Shown piece by piece: positions 23,823-36,055 of a DNA stretch of 64,000 nt (positions are counted from its first letter, which is position 1; every line of letters starts with the position of its first letter). The translations under genes were made by a program, and so were the position numbers. This DNA is from Taxillus chinensis (lineage: Eukaryota; Streptophyta; Magnoliopsida; Santalales; Loranthaceae). The notes under the pieces are model-generated. The model did not search any database. It saw nothing but the letters and a program-made list of their open reading frames with translations, and was not told the DNA's origin. The stretch covers positions 49,565,158 through 49,629,157 of the forward strand of contig CM042091.1 of assembly GCA_023512835.1 (NCBI GenBank), in the 5' to 3' direction.

Positions 23823-24230
23823 TGCCTGAACGGGCTGGGTTTGTGCACTTGTGAACGGGTGCACACCAAGTGTTTGGTTTTATGCTTGAGTGACCATGGT
23901 GTATGTTGTGTGCATGATCGTGGTATCGGCCTGAAGCGGTTAAATTACTTTGCCTGAGAAACGGTTAAATTACTTTGCCCGAACGGCCGGGTTTGTGCAC
24001 TTGTGAACGGGTGCACACCAAGTGTTTGGTTTTATGCTTGAGTGACCGTGGTGTATGTTGTGTGCATGATCGTGGCATCCTGGCCTGAAGAGGCGGTTAA
24101 ATTACTTTACCTGAGAGGCGGTTAAACTAGTGGCCTGAAGAGGCGGTTAAATTACTTTGCGTGAGAGGCGGTTAAATCGGTGGCCTGAAGAGACGGTTAA
24201 ATTACTTGCTTGAGATGTGGTTTGTTAGCC
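23823..24230 (+). repeat. Minisatellite in Tekay 3' LTR
   Basis: A roughly 160-bp unit (GTTTGTGCACTTGTGAACGG through GTGTGCATGATCGTGG) occurs twice. It is followed by 40-45-bp units containing CCTGAAGAGGCGGTTAAA and CTGAGAGGCGGTTAAA, four to five times. It lies between the promoter and the U5 end, the same place as unrelated minisatellites in the other Tekay-type LTRs. Confidence 0.8.
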
Positions 24231-24725
24231 GGTGTGGCTGGGGCCGAGGTTACGCCCGCTTGTGTGGAATGCTTTATTTTTCCTAATACCGCCACGTCAC
24301 TACACCCGTGCACATGCATGTAGCCGCTAGGAGCATGGGAAGGATTGGGGAGACTTGATCCCTACCGAGCCGTGGTTGCTCACCCCTCCTACCGTGTTTG
24401 CTTGTTTTCCAGGAACTTACAGGCGTTAGGTGGATACACCAAGGTGGAAGACCATCTTCATTTTATTATTCACTTGGTGATGTAATTTCGTAATTTATGT
24501 AACCCCAAGGGGGGAAATGTACTAAGGGATTGAATTGTAGTAAGGAACATGGTTGGTTTGTGAACCTTTGATGTTTGAAATTCAATAAGGATGTGGCTTG
24601 CTTGATTTATTGTAATTGGTAGTCTTATTTGTGTGGCATCCAGGAATCCAACCCCGTTGCCCTCCGTGTGAGTGAATGGGGAGTCACGTACCGGTTTCCC
24701 TGAGTCGGAAATCCGGGGCGTGACA

Positions 24726-25207
24726 ACATAAAGTCCACATGTCAGCGATGCCACTTGCATAATTCATCATTACATGCAAAATTCATCGCTACGTGCGGAA
24801 TTTATCACTATGTGCAGAACTCATCGCCACGTGCACGTGTCGTATTGCACAAGACATCTACTACTGCTAGAACTCTTCATAGATTTACTTTCCTTATTGA
24901 ATTAAAAGTCTTTCCTTTATTTGGTTCGTATTAGGGTATTTTGGTATTTTACTTAAATTTCCTAATTGTATTAAGTTTTCAATTCCTAGATAGTTGTTTG
25001 CATATAAATAGGTCTTGTATCCAGACGTAATAAATCATTCAAGAGTGTTTTTTATCAATTATAAACTCTCAATTAGAGATTTATACTTATTTTTAGCTTT
25101 TCCAATTAAATACTTGAATTGCTTGGGCTAGAGTTTGGGTATTCGATTATCCTTCTCTAGATTGTTGTTGGATCCTAATCAAGGTCCTCAACAAAGTCTC
25201 ATTTTTG
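24726..25207 (+). repeat. Probable LTR fragment of another retroelement
   Basis: Contains 20-22-bp repeats at 24750-24840 (variants of ACGTGCAGAACTCATCGCC), a TATA-like CATATAAATAGG near 25000, and an end CCTCAACA at about 25185-25200 followed by TTTTTGGCATCGT, which resembles a degenerate primer-binding site. No partner LTR was found. Family unknown. Confidence 0.4.
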
Positions 25208-25922
25208 GCATCGTAAGAATGTTAATCCTCTCCCATGCATAACCGATCATTGAATCCAACTCTAAATGTAGAGTATACTTTTGGTGATCTAATCACAAAT
25301 TGTTTGATTAGTGACAAATGTAAAACAAAATATTATTTTATCACAAAAAAAGATAGATTTGAACTTGTAACGAGATTGACTTTAGGGCTACAAATATTCC
25401 CAAGGGTCCAAGTGTTCGAGCTCGGAAGAAATCAAATAATAATATACATCTCCTACTTGAATTTATTTTGGGGGGTCATTCTAGTTCTTATTTTATTTTC
25501 TCACTTAACTAGTACACTCGCACATAGGAGAAGAGGGGTGACTAAAAGCTCTTATTGTTTTCACGAAAAAACACTATCAATACATGAAAAAACATGTCAA
25601 ATGTAACTCCAAAATCAAATTCATAAATCAATGCCTTGGCAATCATCTTAATTTCTCCCATATTCATCCATCCTAACGCGTGAAGGGCATAAGGAAAACG
25701 TGGATCACCCACACACATGTTAAAAATCACAAAATGAGGGAGTAACTAATTAAAAACTCTAAAATTTTGGATCGAGGTTATGAAAACTAGTTGAAATTTA
25801 CTTTTTTTATATGTAATTATGAAAACAAATTAATAATATACACTAAATAGTCAAACACATTAGATTTTTTTAGTTATATTTTTTTTGGGTGTTAGAATAT
25901 ATTTATAAAATACGAATTGTTT
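25208..25922. other. Intergenic sequence before copy B
   Basis: AT-rich, no conserved reading frame. A 123-codon frame at 25235-25606 resembles nothing I know. Copy B begins at 25923 with TAAGGTTAAC. Confidence 0.5.
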
Positions 25923-26527
25923 TAAGGTTAACTGGGGAATAAGTGAAAGTGAAAGTGGAGCAACTCTTCTTTAGTATGCGGTTGCGCAAGATAGACACAC
26001 ATGGGTTTTTTTTTAAATTATACTTACCTTAAATGTTGTATGAGAAAAGTGATAGTTTTTTTTAAAAATAATTTCATATTTTTTTTGTCTTCACTTTCTT
26101 TCTTTTCATTGTAATCTCATATATTTGTTTTGCTTGAAGGAGCATATGGAAGGAGAGAATAATTAAGCCAATTAAAAGTAAGAAAGAAGGAGATAGAGTA
26201 CACCCAAAAAGAAATAAGTAATTAAAAAGTAGAAGAAATAATAAACTTAATATCACCGAAAAAGGTTTTTATGTCACTATCTTTTAATTTTATCATATAT
26301 TTTTATTTTTTTTAATAAAAGAAAAAATCGGAAAGTAGGCTTCTTTCCATTTTTACAAAAACAATAAATGAGAAAGTGCAAAAGCAAACCAGCAAAGATT
26401 TGTTTCCTTTTATTTTTCTTTCCAGCATATAAACCATAAATTGTGAAGAAAAAAAAAAAAAGTAAACCAGCAAAAACTACAAATAGAGATAGGCGAGTGG
26501 TGGGGCTCTTAGGGAGAGGGCAAGGGC

Positions 26528-27886
26528 ATGGCGTCCGGTGCACAGCTAGTGATCGTGAAAGCCCAAGAAGAGAAGTCGGATCGCGATTGGACATCACTTC
26601 CGGCAGACATCCTTCACCTTGTCGTGCACCGTCAATTCTACTACATCCCCGACTATGTGCGCATGGGCTTCGTGTGTTCCTCCTGGCGGGCAACGGTTCC
26701 TGCCGAGCTCCGGTCATTCCCCAAATTGCTGCTGCTGGCTTCCACTCCAGGTAGCCACCAGGAAGGCAGCAGCCGCAGCCTTTTCACAGCCGACAGAAAA
26801 CCCTTCCTCCATGGGGGGCTCCCAATAAACTTGCCACCGCCGTTCGAGAAGCGCTGGTGCGGCTCCTCTTTCGGCTGGCTAGCTGTGGCAACCGACTACG
26901 AGATTGACAAGAAGCAGCAGCACAAAGTTGCTTTGGGCGTAAGCCTCCTCAACCCCTTCACGGGCGCCACCATTCGCCTTCCTCCAATCATTATGAGACG
27001 CAGGAAGGACGCCCACTTTCGGCCCCACCACGAGTATTGGTGCTATAAAGTGGTGCTATCCGCCGACCCTGTTACTGACCCCGACACCTTCGAGGCGGTT
27101 GCAATGTATGGCGCCTGGTGTCGGTTGGCCCACTACAAATCGGGTGCTAAGTGTTGGACATACGTGCCTGCGAATGCTAGGATACAACCAACGGCGGGAA
27201 GCAAATTTAAGAAGGTGTGGCATTGCTTTGATGCCCTCCATTACAGGGGGAAGTTCTATGGGCTATTCAATGATGGTCTCATTTTTTCCATTGAGCCAGG
27301 AGACAACCTGACACTCAAGACCATTGTTCCACCGCCCAATTTTGAGGGTTATCGTGGTTCCTACAGGCAGTATATTGTGGAATCATCCACCGGTGATTTG
27401 TTGGTCGCTAGGAAATGGGATCGTAGGTGGAAAATTTTTAAGGCAATTGATTCCTGCAGTGGTGGCACCTGTGATCACGAGGAGGTGAAAAGCCTAGGGG
27501 ACGATTCCCTCTTCGTTGGGAGCAATAGATCAGTGGCGCTCCCAGTCTCCGCGGCTGGACGTGCGTTCTTGCCGGGATGTCGAAAGAACTGCGTCTACTT
27601 CACTGATGATGAATATGAGAATTTAACATGTGATTTGGAGATGACATGCTACAGCTTAGATCAGGACGTCAGCCAAGACTGGCATTACGATGAGGACGGT
27701 CCTTCATACACCCGCCACGAGAATTTAAGTGATCGTGTGCCTGTGCCTGCGGAGATGACATGCTACGACTTAGCTCAGGTAGACTGGAATCCCGAGGAGG
27801 ATGTTCCTTCACACACCCACCACCCTTGGCCTCCTCCAATTTGGATTGAGCCCAACTTCACTCCATTTAGAAATTCAGTCCCTTAA
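26528..27886 (+). CDS. F-box protein with DUF295 (KIB1-4-type) domain, copy B
   Basis: 452 residues, single exon, same start and stop as the gene at 593-1951. F-box at residues about 20-60, DUF295 region about 90-360, repeated EMTCY motif in the tail. Only two protein differences from copy A: Thr at 87 and Ala at 342. No frame-changing indel separates the copies. Expected role: substrate receptor of an SCF ubiquitin ligase; target unknown. The 5' flank has small differences around 26335-26455, so regulation could differ between the copies. Confidence 0.93.
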   Translation: MASGAQLVIVKAQEEKSDRDWTSLPADILHLVVHRQFYYIPDYVRMGFVCSSWRATVPAELRSFPKLLLLASTPGSHQEGSSRSLFTADRKPFLHGGLPINLPPPFEKRWCGSSFGWLAVATDYEIDKKQQHKVALGVSLLNPFTGATIRLPPIIMRRRKDAHFRPHHEYWCYKVVLSADPVTDPDTFEAVAMYGAWCRLAHYKSGAKCWTYVPANARIQPTAGSKFKKVWHCFDALHYRGKFYGLFNDGLIFSIEPGDNLTLKTIVPPPNFEGYRGSYRQYIVESSTGDLLVARKWDRRWKIFKAIDSCSGGTCDHEEVKSLGDDSLFVGSNRSVALPVSAAGRAFLPGCRKNCVYFTDDEYENLTCDLEMTCYSLDQDVSQDWHYDEDGPSYTRHENLSDRVPVPAEMTCYDLAQVDWNPEEDVPSHTHHPWPPPIWIEPNFTPFRNSVP

Positions 27887-29520
27887 ATTATTTTTTATTT
27901 TTATTATTATGAACGAGTTTTTTTGATCATGGTGCCATCGGGGATGGGACAATTGTTTTTTTTTTTCTTAAACCAAAAATAAAAAATCTCTTTCTGAGCT
28001 CTTATAATGTATTTTTGGAGACTAATACGAAGTGAAGTAAGGATGTTTGTGTATATATTATATATGCCTGTGATTTTTTTAACTATGACCGATAATTAAT
28101 TAAAAAAATCCTCAGACATATAAAAGCTTAAATGCAAAACAATCTTATGTATTTTTTAATTACATTATACCATATGATATTGAACTCACAAATCAATTGC
28201 ATGGATATTTATATTACATTGAATGTTCAAACACTGTCTAATTGAGACAGATTTTTTTTTTCTGGTTGGTGGAAGATTCTAAGCACCAATATGCATAATT
28301 TGGTAGACCCTCAATCTAAGCACCAATGTGGCATAACCATTAATATCCCAAGCACAACATCATACATTAAAAGTTCTTTAATCTTGAAAAGCTTAGAATT
28401 CAAGGCTTTCTTTAGGACAAAACACCAAGATGACATGGCAAATAGAATTGTTGATGGTTGTGTAAAATAATAAATTGCACTTTTGAGACTTATTGTAGTC
28501 GTTTTAACTCATTAGTAGTTGTGTATCAACGTAAGAACATTATGAACTAACGCGAGGAATTCCAAAAAATTATGCCAAGCAAGGACTTTAGTAACTAGAA
28601 ATGAGGGATTCCAACAAAGCCAGGATAGTGGCCGAAAATATTTTGCAATAGATGATCTCATTTTTCCCGCATTGAATATACAATTTACGGTGACATTCAT
28701 CACAAGAAGTACAAAATTAGGGACCTTTCATACAAAACTTTAAGTATCTTGATGTTAGTTCCAAATAATAGATGAGTAAATTTGAGTCACCAAAATAGTT
28801 TCGTCCATAAAAAGTTGAATTTGGCCGAAAGATGAGTAACACCCCTAGTCAAAGGGCAGAATACATGTCTATGTAAGGTTTTCCAAAACACCTTTGTTGA
28901 ATCCTATTTAGTCCGGATTATACATGTTTCATCAAATTTTATTTTTGTAATATTACCTTTGCTTGCCATAGAATTTTGTAAGATAATAAGAGCCATGACC
29001 GTAGACCCGAAAATGCCCAATTTCAGCGGCCTATTCGGAAAGGCCTTTAAATGTCAAAGAGTTAGTTCTGGGCAATAAAAAAAATCAAATTTAAGGATTT
29101 GTGACTTCGACCATGCTTGATTCTAAAGTCGAACAAAAAGTTATGGTTAAAACAACGATCGGGCCTCTAACGGTGGTCAAACGATAATTGACCTTCAAAA
29201 TAGCACTTTGGATTAGGTCACGAATCACAATCTCTTACTCTATTCATTGTTTCGAGAATCTATAAATATATATATATTACATAAATTCGCTTTCAAGTAT
29301 TTTTTTAAAAAATAAAATAAAAAATAAAAAATATTTTTTTTCGTGATAAAATAGTTTTAAGACACATAGTATATGCTTGGCATAAAAACAAAATCATTTT
29401 AAAATAAAAAGGAAACGGGATTGCTCGACGCCCCAAGTTCAAAAATAGTTTTTATAAGATTTTTTTAAATTCCGGATCGCTTTATTGATCCCAGAAACTT
29501 AAGAACGTCGGTTAAACGCT
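27887..29520. other. F-box 3' flank and intergenic region (copy B)
   Basis: Counterpart of 1952-3600 with one unit of the 27-bp repeat. AT-rich, no supported gene or RNA. Confidence 0.6.
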
Positions 29521-30182
29521 ACTCGGTAGAAAACCCTAGACGCCACCCTCTCTTTTCCCACCTATGTCTTGTCCACGTGTCGATTTCTTATTGGTTTAAA
29601 AAAGAGAAAACAGAAAAGAAACCAAAAAATCAAAGCCACATTTGCCTTATCTCCATCCTTCGTCGTCTTCCCCTCTCTATCTCTCTCCCACGGCGTCTTC
29701 TTCCCCACGTCACGGCAACCACGCCAGGTCGGACTACCACCCTCATGCCCGGCCAACCTCCTCCAATCCGGCCCACGCCACGCCCATACCGATCCGAGCC
29801 TAATCGCCCCACCCGAGCCAAGCGGTAGCCATACCTAACCACCCCCCGGCGCTTCGATTCAAGCATAAACCCTAGAATTCGGCCTCTATATAAACCTTAT
29901 GGATCAATGGATCGCGCCCGGGCTCTCCCCCCTCTCTGGGTGGAAATCGAAGACAAAAAAAAACCCCAAAACCATCTTCTTCCTCAAACCCTATAGAGAG
30001 CCCCCGCCAGCCACTATCACTTCCAAACCGGAATCCGAGCAACCGACGTTGCCACGTCAATTTATCGACATCAATAGCGCCGGCCACCGCACCCATCGGC
30101 CGCCGTTCCAAGCTCCGCCAACCGCCACCACCATCGTCACCGGTCACCCCTAATTGACCACCATCCCTCCACATCCTCAAGT
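29521..30182 (+). promoter_or_regulatory. CT-rich promoter-like island cut by Reina insertion (copy B)
   Basis: Counterpart of 3601-4258: CACGTG core, inverted CCAAT, CT tracts and TATA box (CTATATAAACC, about 29885). The target-site copy CAAGT (30178-30182) ends it. Small indels against copy A shift every downstream frame, which argues for untranslated leader or promoter. Confidence 0.5.
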
Positions 30183-30529
30183 TGATATGGGTGCCAACCT
30201 GGAGCGCACGTGATTCTACAATCGTTACAAGTGGAGATCAAATTACTAGTACAGATGGAAGTAAAACAATAAGCTGATCGCGTGCATGGATGACAAATGG
30301 AAGATATTGATATAGGAAGTTATTATTTAACAGTTAATTTACTTACAGTTGGCTTAATTACGGTTTATAATATGGTTGTAATTTGCGTTTGCGGTTGATT
30401 GTATCTGAATGTCTATTTAAAGGATACGTTATAAGGAGAAATATTAAGAAGTATTTTCAGAATATCCTTGTTCTCTGCTATCTCTCTTCTTATTTTCAAA
30501 TTCTCCATTTAACACGTGTGGACATAACA
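30183..30529 (+). repeat. 5' LTR of Reina-like element (copy B)
   Basis: 347 bp, TGATATGGGTGCC to GGACATAACA, followed by TTGGTATCGGAGG as primer-binding site. Confidence 0.92.
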
Positions 30530-30544
30530 TTGGTATCGGAGGTT

Positions 30545-31530
30545 ATGGATACCGGTGGAAAAACCAACGCTGAATTTCGTCAAGAGGTTCATGAAATCCT
30601 CGCGAGTCATGATTCTCGACCGGATCGATTCTCGCTATCCATGCCACTCAAGTCACTAGCAATGAATCCCGTTTCAATCAAATCATGTCTGAATTATAGA
30701 ATCTTAGAATTCAACAATCTTCTAATTCCATCCAAAATACCAACTCTCTGCAACCCAATATGGCCTCCTCTAGCCATAGTCCCTTGTCCTCTCGATGGTA
30801 CCCACAATCCTTCACACACTAAACGATTTTAAAATGATTTGAAATTGTTTTTTCCTAAATTCAATGGAGAAGACCCGAATGGCTAGATATACAAGGTGGA
30901 ACAATATTTCTCATTTAAAGGTGTAAATAGTCAAAATTGGGTACAATTGGCGTCGTTTCATCTTGAAGGGGTGGCTCTTTAATGGCATAGATGGCTTACC
31001 AGATTTCATGGAATCATTACTTGGGAAGAATTCACTAAAGTAGTTCTGCATCGTTTTGGTCCCACAGATTATGATGATCCGTCTGAAGCACTTAGTCATT
31101 TGAGACAGAATACTCTATTGAAGCATATTAAGAACGGTTTGAAAAATTATTCCAACAAATCAATGGGTTGCGGAACAATTTTTAGTTGGTTGTTTTATTG
31201 CTAGACTCAAGGATGATATCCGTTTGGATGTGAAAATTAAACAACCTACTTCTTTGTCTGAAGCAATTAGAGTGGCTCGGTTAGTGGAAGAGTGTAATTC
31301 CCCGACTCGAAAGGTTAATTATTCACGTTCTCTATCTCCAGGACTTACCGCAAAACCGTCAATTCATCGATCTGCAGGAGTGTTAGGTCCACCTCCTGGA
31401 CCACCGATCATTAAGGCATCACCTCGGAATGTTCCTACCGTGCAACGCATTTACGTGCAAGACGCGCGTGAGAGAAGGGAAAAAGGTTTATGTTTTTATT
31501 GTGATGATAAATTCACACCTGGTCATTGAT
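30545..31530 (+). pseudogene. Reina-like gag, broken (copy B)
   Basis: Starts MDTGGKTNAEF right after the primer-binding site. It has more damage than copy A in the core (stop near 30980; indels near 31115-31180), while the C-terminal gag (TSLSEAIRVARLVEECNS) and the zinc knuckle CFYCDDKFTPGH are readable. The codon after GH is TGA (31528), a C-to-T change of the expected Arg codon; copy A has TAA here. Confidence 0.85.
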
Positions 31531-31688
31531 GCCGACACAAGCAAATTTTAATGATTGAAGATGTTATAAAAGAAGATGAAAAAGGCAATATTCCAATTAA
31601 TGAGGCAGATATGGAAATTATGGACTAACTAGTACCAGAAATTTCTTTTCATGCTATGACTGGAGTTAATCATCTTGAAATGTTTTGA

Positions 31689-32156
31689 GTGTTAGGCAAA
31701 TTGAGGAATAAAGATATTATAATACTCATTGACAATGGAAGTACCCATAATTTTATTGATCAATCAATAGTTGCCCGGTTTAATCTGCCTATCGAAAGTG
31801 ATAAAACATTCCAAGTAATGGTGGCGAATTGTGAAAAAATGGAGTGTTCAGGCATATGTTTATTTATTTCATTGGTAGTTCAAGGATATTCTATCATTAC
31901 CGATTTTTATGTTCTTCCTGTAGCCACTTGTCAGGTTGTACTTGGAGTACAATGGTTACAGACGCTTAGTCCCATTGAAATGGATTATCAAAGGTTATTG
32001 ATGACTTTCAAGTTAAATGGAAATCATTGTCAATTTCAAGGAATTAGAAGATCGGGTCTGGAATTTCTTTCTCACAAAGAATTACCGCAATTGGATGACA
32101 AAGGACTCTTTTTACAAATTAATGATATTGAGGAAGATGCAAGAATTCAAGCATAG
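31689..32156 (+). pseudogene. Reina-like aspartic protease region (copy B)
   Basis: LIDNGSTHNFIDQSIVARF with the Asp codon at 31731. Asn replaces the usual Ser or Thr of the D-S/T-G triad. Followed by TCQVVLGVQWLQTL. The frame runs to a stop at 32154; the link to reverse transcriptase lies in another frame (near 32150-32300). Confidence 0.82.
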
Positions 32157-34945
32157 TGAAGCTGTGCAAGAATTGCTCCATCAATTTGCAGAGGTGTTCC
32201 AAGAACCAAAAGAATTACCACCATCCCGTGATCACGACCATCACATTCCATTCTTGCCTGGAAGTAACCCAATTAATGTGCACCCTTATTGATATTCGTA
32301 TTATCAAAAATCGGAAATCAAAAACATGGTGAAAGAATTCTTAGATTCTGGGTTGATTCGCCATAGTTGTAGCCCCTTTTCTTCACCGGTGTTCTTTGGT
32401 AAAAAAGAAAGATGGATCGTGGCGCTATTGTGTGGATTATAGAGCTCTCAATCGCATCACAATTAAGGATAAATATCCCATTCCAGTTATTGACGAATTG
32501 TTAGATGAATTACATGGATCCAAATTCTTCTCCAAAATGGATTTACGCTCTGGCTATCATCAAATTCGAGTAAGTACTTCGGATATCCCTAAAACCTCTT
32601 TCTATACTCACGAGGGCCATTATGAATTTGTTGTGATGCCATTTGGTTTAACCAATGCACCTTCCTCTTTTCAAAGTTTGATGAACAATATTTTTTGCCC
32701 ATGTCTACGTAAATTTATCCTGGTGTTTTTAGATGACATCTTAATTTATAGTAGAAATTGGGAGGATCATTTGTTCCATCTCCACACTGTTCCGAAAATT
32801 CTGGCGATCAACAAGTTATTCGCCAAGGAATCGAAATGTTGTTTTGGTGTTGAACGAGTGGAATATTTGGGGCATTTCATATCCACTGCGGTGTGTGGCC
32901 GTGGATCCTGCAAAAAATTCAATCCGTATTGGGATGGCCAATTCCAACTACGGTTAAAGGAGTACGGGGATTCCTTGGTCTCTCCGGGTATTACCATAAG
33001 TTTATTAAAGATTTTGGCAGATAGCTGCCCCATTGAATTGATTGACAACCAAAGACGGATTTAATTGGAATTTGAAGTTGAAGAGGCCTTTGTCAAGTTG
33101 AAACAGGCCCTTACCTCTCCCCCCGTTCTGAAATTGCCAGAATTCTCTTAATCCTTTGAGATTGAATGTGACGCTAGTGGGGTAGGTTTTGGAGCAGTTC
33201 TAACCCAAAAGGGTCGCCCTGTGGTTTTTTTTAGCGAAGCCCTTAAAGGTTCCGCCCGAGCCTTATCCACTTACGAAAAAGAAATGCTAGCAATCGTTAA
33301 GGCGGTTACCAAATGGCGACCTTATCTATTGGGCAAATCTTTCATCGTACACACAGATCAAAGGAGTTTGAAATACTTACTTGAACAATGGATTACTACT
33401 CCCGCCCAGCCACAATGGTTACCCAAATTGATGGGTTATGATTATGTTATACAAGACAAGAAGGGTAAGGAAAATCAAGGGGCAGATGCACTTTCTTGTC
33501 GTGTGGAATTTGAATGTACGACTATCTCTATACCTAATTTAGATTGGTGGTCCGAATTGCAACAGGAAGTTAAAGGTGACTCGTTCTACCCTATTTTTCC
33601 GAAATCCCAATCACCCAGACGCACGTATCTCATATTACGAGCGTGATGGGGTATGGTTTCATCATGATCGAGTTTTGCTAAGTCCGACCTCAACTATTAT
33701 TCCAGCCATTTTATCCCATGTGCATTCTTCTCCAATGGGTGGACACTTCGGGTTCCATAAAACGCCGAGTCGCCTGAATTGCGGTTTCTTTTGGCTAGGG
33801 ATGCGTAAATCGATTAAGGAATTTATAAGGGAATGTCATATTTGTCAAACTTGTAAATATGAATCGTTGTAACCAGCAGGACTTTTACAACCTCTGACAA
33901 TTGCGGAGAAGATTTGGATGGAAATATCAATGGATTTCATTGAAGCTTTACCGCTGTCTCGTGGGTATAACATGATTATGGTGGTTGTCGATCAATTATC
34001 CAAATATGCACATTTCGTTCCCTTAAAACATCCATATACTGCAGTTTCGTTGCTGGTGTTTTTCTCAAGAATGTTATCAAATTACATGGAATTCCTATTT
34101 CTATTGTAAGTGATAGAGATCAGATTTTTTTAAGTACATTTTGGAAGACGTTGTTCCAATTACAAGGCACATCATTGCACATGAGCTCGAGTTACCATCC
34201 TCGGACAGGATGGGCAAACGGAGGTCGTTAATAGAACTTTGGAACAATATCTTCGTTGTTTCACATATGATCAACTAAGTAAGTGGGTTGATTGGCTACC
34301 TTGGGCAGAATTCGGTTATAATATCGTTGTTCATCCCATGACTAAAGTCTCACCCTTTGAGGTGGTTTATGGGATTCCGCCTCCCACCTTGTTGAATTAT
34401 ATACTTGGCACGACTAAGGTTCAAGTTGTCAATGAGACTTTACGGGCTAGGGAGGTGATTTTACGTGAATTGCGGAAAAATTTGGAGCTAGCTCGTAATC
34501 GTATGAAGATACAGGTGGATCACCATCGCCATGAAGTGACCTTTGAGGTCGGGGATTATGTGTATTTGAGATTGCCACCTTATCGAAAAAATTTGATCGT
34601 CCATCGGAGTTCCCATAAACTCTCTCCTTGTTTTTATGGACCTTATCGAATCGCAACTAAAATTGGGCAGGTCGCGTACAGGCTCGAATTATCGGATTAC
34701 GCCAAGATTCATGATGTGTTTCATGTCGGTCTTTTGAAGAAACATTTTGGTGCAACACACACTCCCACGCATCAACTTCCTTGTGCTCGATGACACTTCT
34801 AATGAACTTCCACAACCTGAAGCTATATTGGATCATCGTGTCATGCAGAAAGGATGATATCAGCCACAACATGAGGTTTTGGTCAAATGGACAATCGGAT
34901 CTATTGCTGATGCTACTTGGGAGAATCAATGACATTTTTCTAAAT
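32157..34945 (+). pseudogene. Reina-like reverse transcriptase, RNase H, integrase and chromodomain (copy B)
   Basis: Reverse transcriptase in the frame 32396-33064: [33 protein letters not shown], catalytic FLDD at 32726-32737; the frame shifts after about 32890. RNase H at about 33150-33500: FEIECDAS, ALSTYEKEMLAIV, FIVHTDQRSL. Integrase at about 33600-34700: zinc site HVHSSPMGGHFGFHKT with CHICQTCK, core with [21 protein letters not shown] and a shifted ANGG segment near the last Glu, then YRLELSDYAKIHDVFHVGLLKK. Chromodomain remnant at about 34815-34935 (PEAILDHRVMQ, EVLVKWTIGS, ATWEN) with one stop. About six frame changes. Confidence 0.9.
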
Positions 34946-34996
34946 CATATCCTTCTTTTCAACCTTGCGGACAAGGTTGATTTGAGGCGGGTGGAT

Positions 34997-35360
34997 TGAT
35001 ATGGGTGCCATTGATATGGATGCCCAGCCGAGCGCGCATGGTTCTACAATCATTACAATTGGAGATCAAATTACCAGTATAGATGGATGCAAAACAATAA
35101 GCTAATCGTATGCATGGATAACAAATGGAAGATATTGATATAGGAAGTTATTATTTAACGGTTAATTTATTTGCGGTTGACTTAATTACGGTTTATAATA
35201 TGGTTGTAATTTGCAATTTGCACTTGATTGTATCTCGAATGTCTATTTAAAGGATATGTTATAAGGAGAAATATTAAGAAGTATTTTTAGAATATCCTCG
35301 GTTCTCTGCTATGTCTCTTCTTATTTTCAAATTCTCCATTTAACACGTGCGGATATAACA
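34997..35360 (+). repeat. 3' LTR of Reina-like element (copy B)
   Basis: 364 bp, preceded by a weak purine tract (TTGAGGCGGGTGGA). It carries a short internal duplication of GATATGG near its start and several substitutions against the 5' LTR, so insertion is not very recent. Confidence 0.92.
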
Positions 35361-35886
35361 CAAGTCCAAACCAGAGCCGTCCTAATGATTTGTTGTAGCC
35401 CCTATGTGTTTTCAAGGGATTGAAGAAGGAGAATAAAAGAAAGCGAGGAGCACGGAAAAGGGCGCTCCAGAGGTTACACTTGCCGGCTAGTATCCGAGGA
35501 GAGCAGAAGAGGACACCACAATCTCCGCAATTGAATAAAGGAGCCACCTTTGAGGAGCACAGTGGGCGACCAATCTTCAAGGACGACAGAGAGGAGACGC
35601 TAGCTTGAAAGTTTGAAGCAGAAGAGTGCTATTGAAGGATTTATTTTGGGTCTTGTGTAGTCGGTTTCCTTTCTTGTCGCTTCATTTATTTGATTGTTAT
35701 TATGTGTGTGTTCCTGATCGCTTGCTTCGTGAATGATTATTATAGGTCACATGCAATTGCATTTCTTGCTTGTCTCTGTTTACCTTGCCCGGCTTCTCAT
35801 ATTTTTAATTAATCTTTTTTTGTTTATTTTTGGTCGACGTCGTCTTGTTTGTTTGTTGTTCTGTGGATGGACATTCTGCCTGTTCT
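35361..35886. other. Sequence downstream of the Reina insertion site
   Basis: Joining 30182 to 35366 rebuilds the pre-insertion locus. The segment is purine-rich at first (35400-35600), then T-rich. A 62-codon frame at 35420-35608 resembles nothing I know. It may be leader or first exon of the gene driven by the island at 29521-30182, or part of an older LTR. Confidence 0.4.
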
Positions 35887-36055
35887 TGTAATGACCCGTG
35901 TTTTGGGACGTGTGGAGTTAGTCACGTTTTGCCTTTTGAGTGGCAATTTTCTAGTTTTTGGGGAACTTCTACTCATGGACTTCAGGCAAATCATTTTATT
36001 TACCAAATAGGGAACTTTTGATGAAAGAGGGCAGCCTAGGGACGCAGAAATAGAG

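Larger units (their letters stand above)
15011..24725 (+). mobile_element. Tekay-like Ty3 chromovirus with truncated 5' LTR
   Basis: Order: 5' LTR remnant 15011-15429, primer-binding site, gag, protease, reverse transcriptase, RNase H, integrase, chromodomain remnant, purine-rich tract at about 22683-22696, and 3' LTR 22697-24725. A solo LTR interrupts gag. The left target-site copy is lost; the right flank begins ACATA. The two LTR segments are very similar to each other and clearly less similar to the Tekay LTR of copy B. Frameshifts and a stop make it non-autonomous as read. Confidence 0.92.
22697..24725 (+). repeat. 3' LTR of Tekay-like element
   Basis: 2029 bp, from TGTAATGACCCG to GGGGCGTGACA, preceded by a purine-rich tract (AAGGGGGAGAGGA). 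Contains in order: two hairpins, two ACGTC palindromes, TATA box at 23319-23328, GA run at 23382-23408, minisatellite at 23823-24230, and the U5 part shared with 15011-15429. Confidence 0.93.
30183..35360 (+). mobile_element. Complete Reina-like Ty3 chromovirus (copy B)
   Basis: 5178 bp with LTRs 30183-30529 and 34997-35360, primer-binding site at 30530, gag, protease, reverse transcriptase, RNase H, integrase, C-terminal chromodomain and purine tract before the 3' LTR. Flanked by CAAGT at 30178-30182 and 35361-35365. Small size, short LTRs and chromodomain fit Reina. Multiple frameshifts and stops make it non-autonomous as read. Confidence 0.94.

Noticed and set aside
23823..24230. CRISPR-like repeat array
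   Set aside because: Units are adjacent without unique spacers, degenerate, and lie inside a plant LTR.
25235..25606. 123-codon frame as a gene
   Set aside because: No recognisable domain, AT-rich sequence, just before copy B and without support from another copy.
35420..35608. Basic 62-codon frame as a small gene
   Set aside because: Low-complexity, purine-rich, no homologue recognised and no second copy to test.
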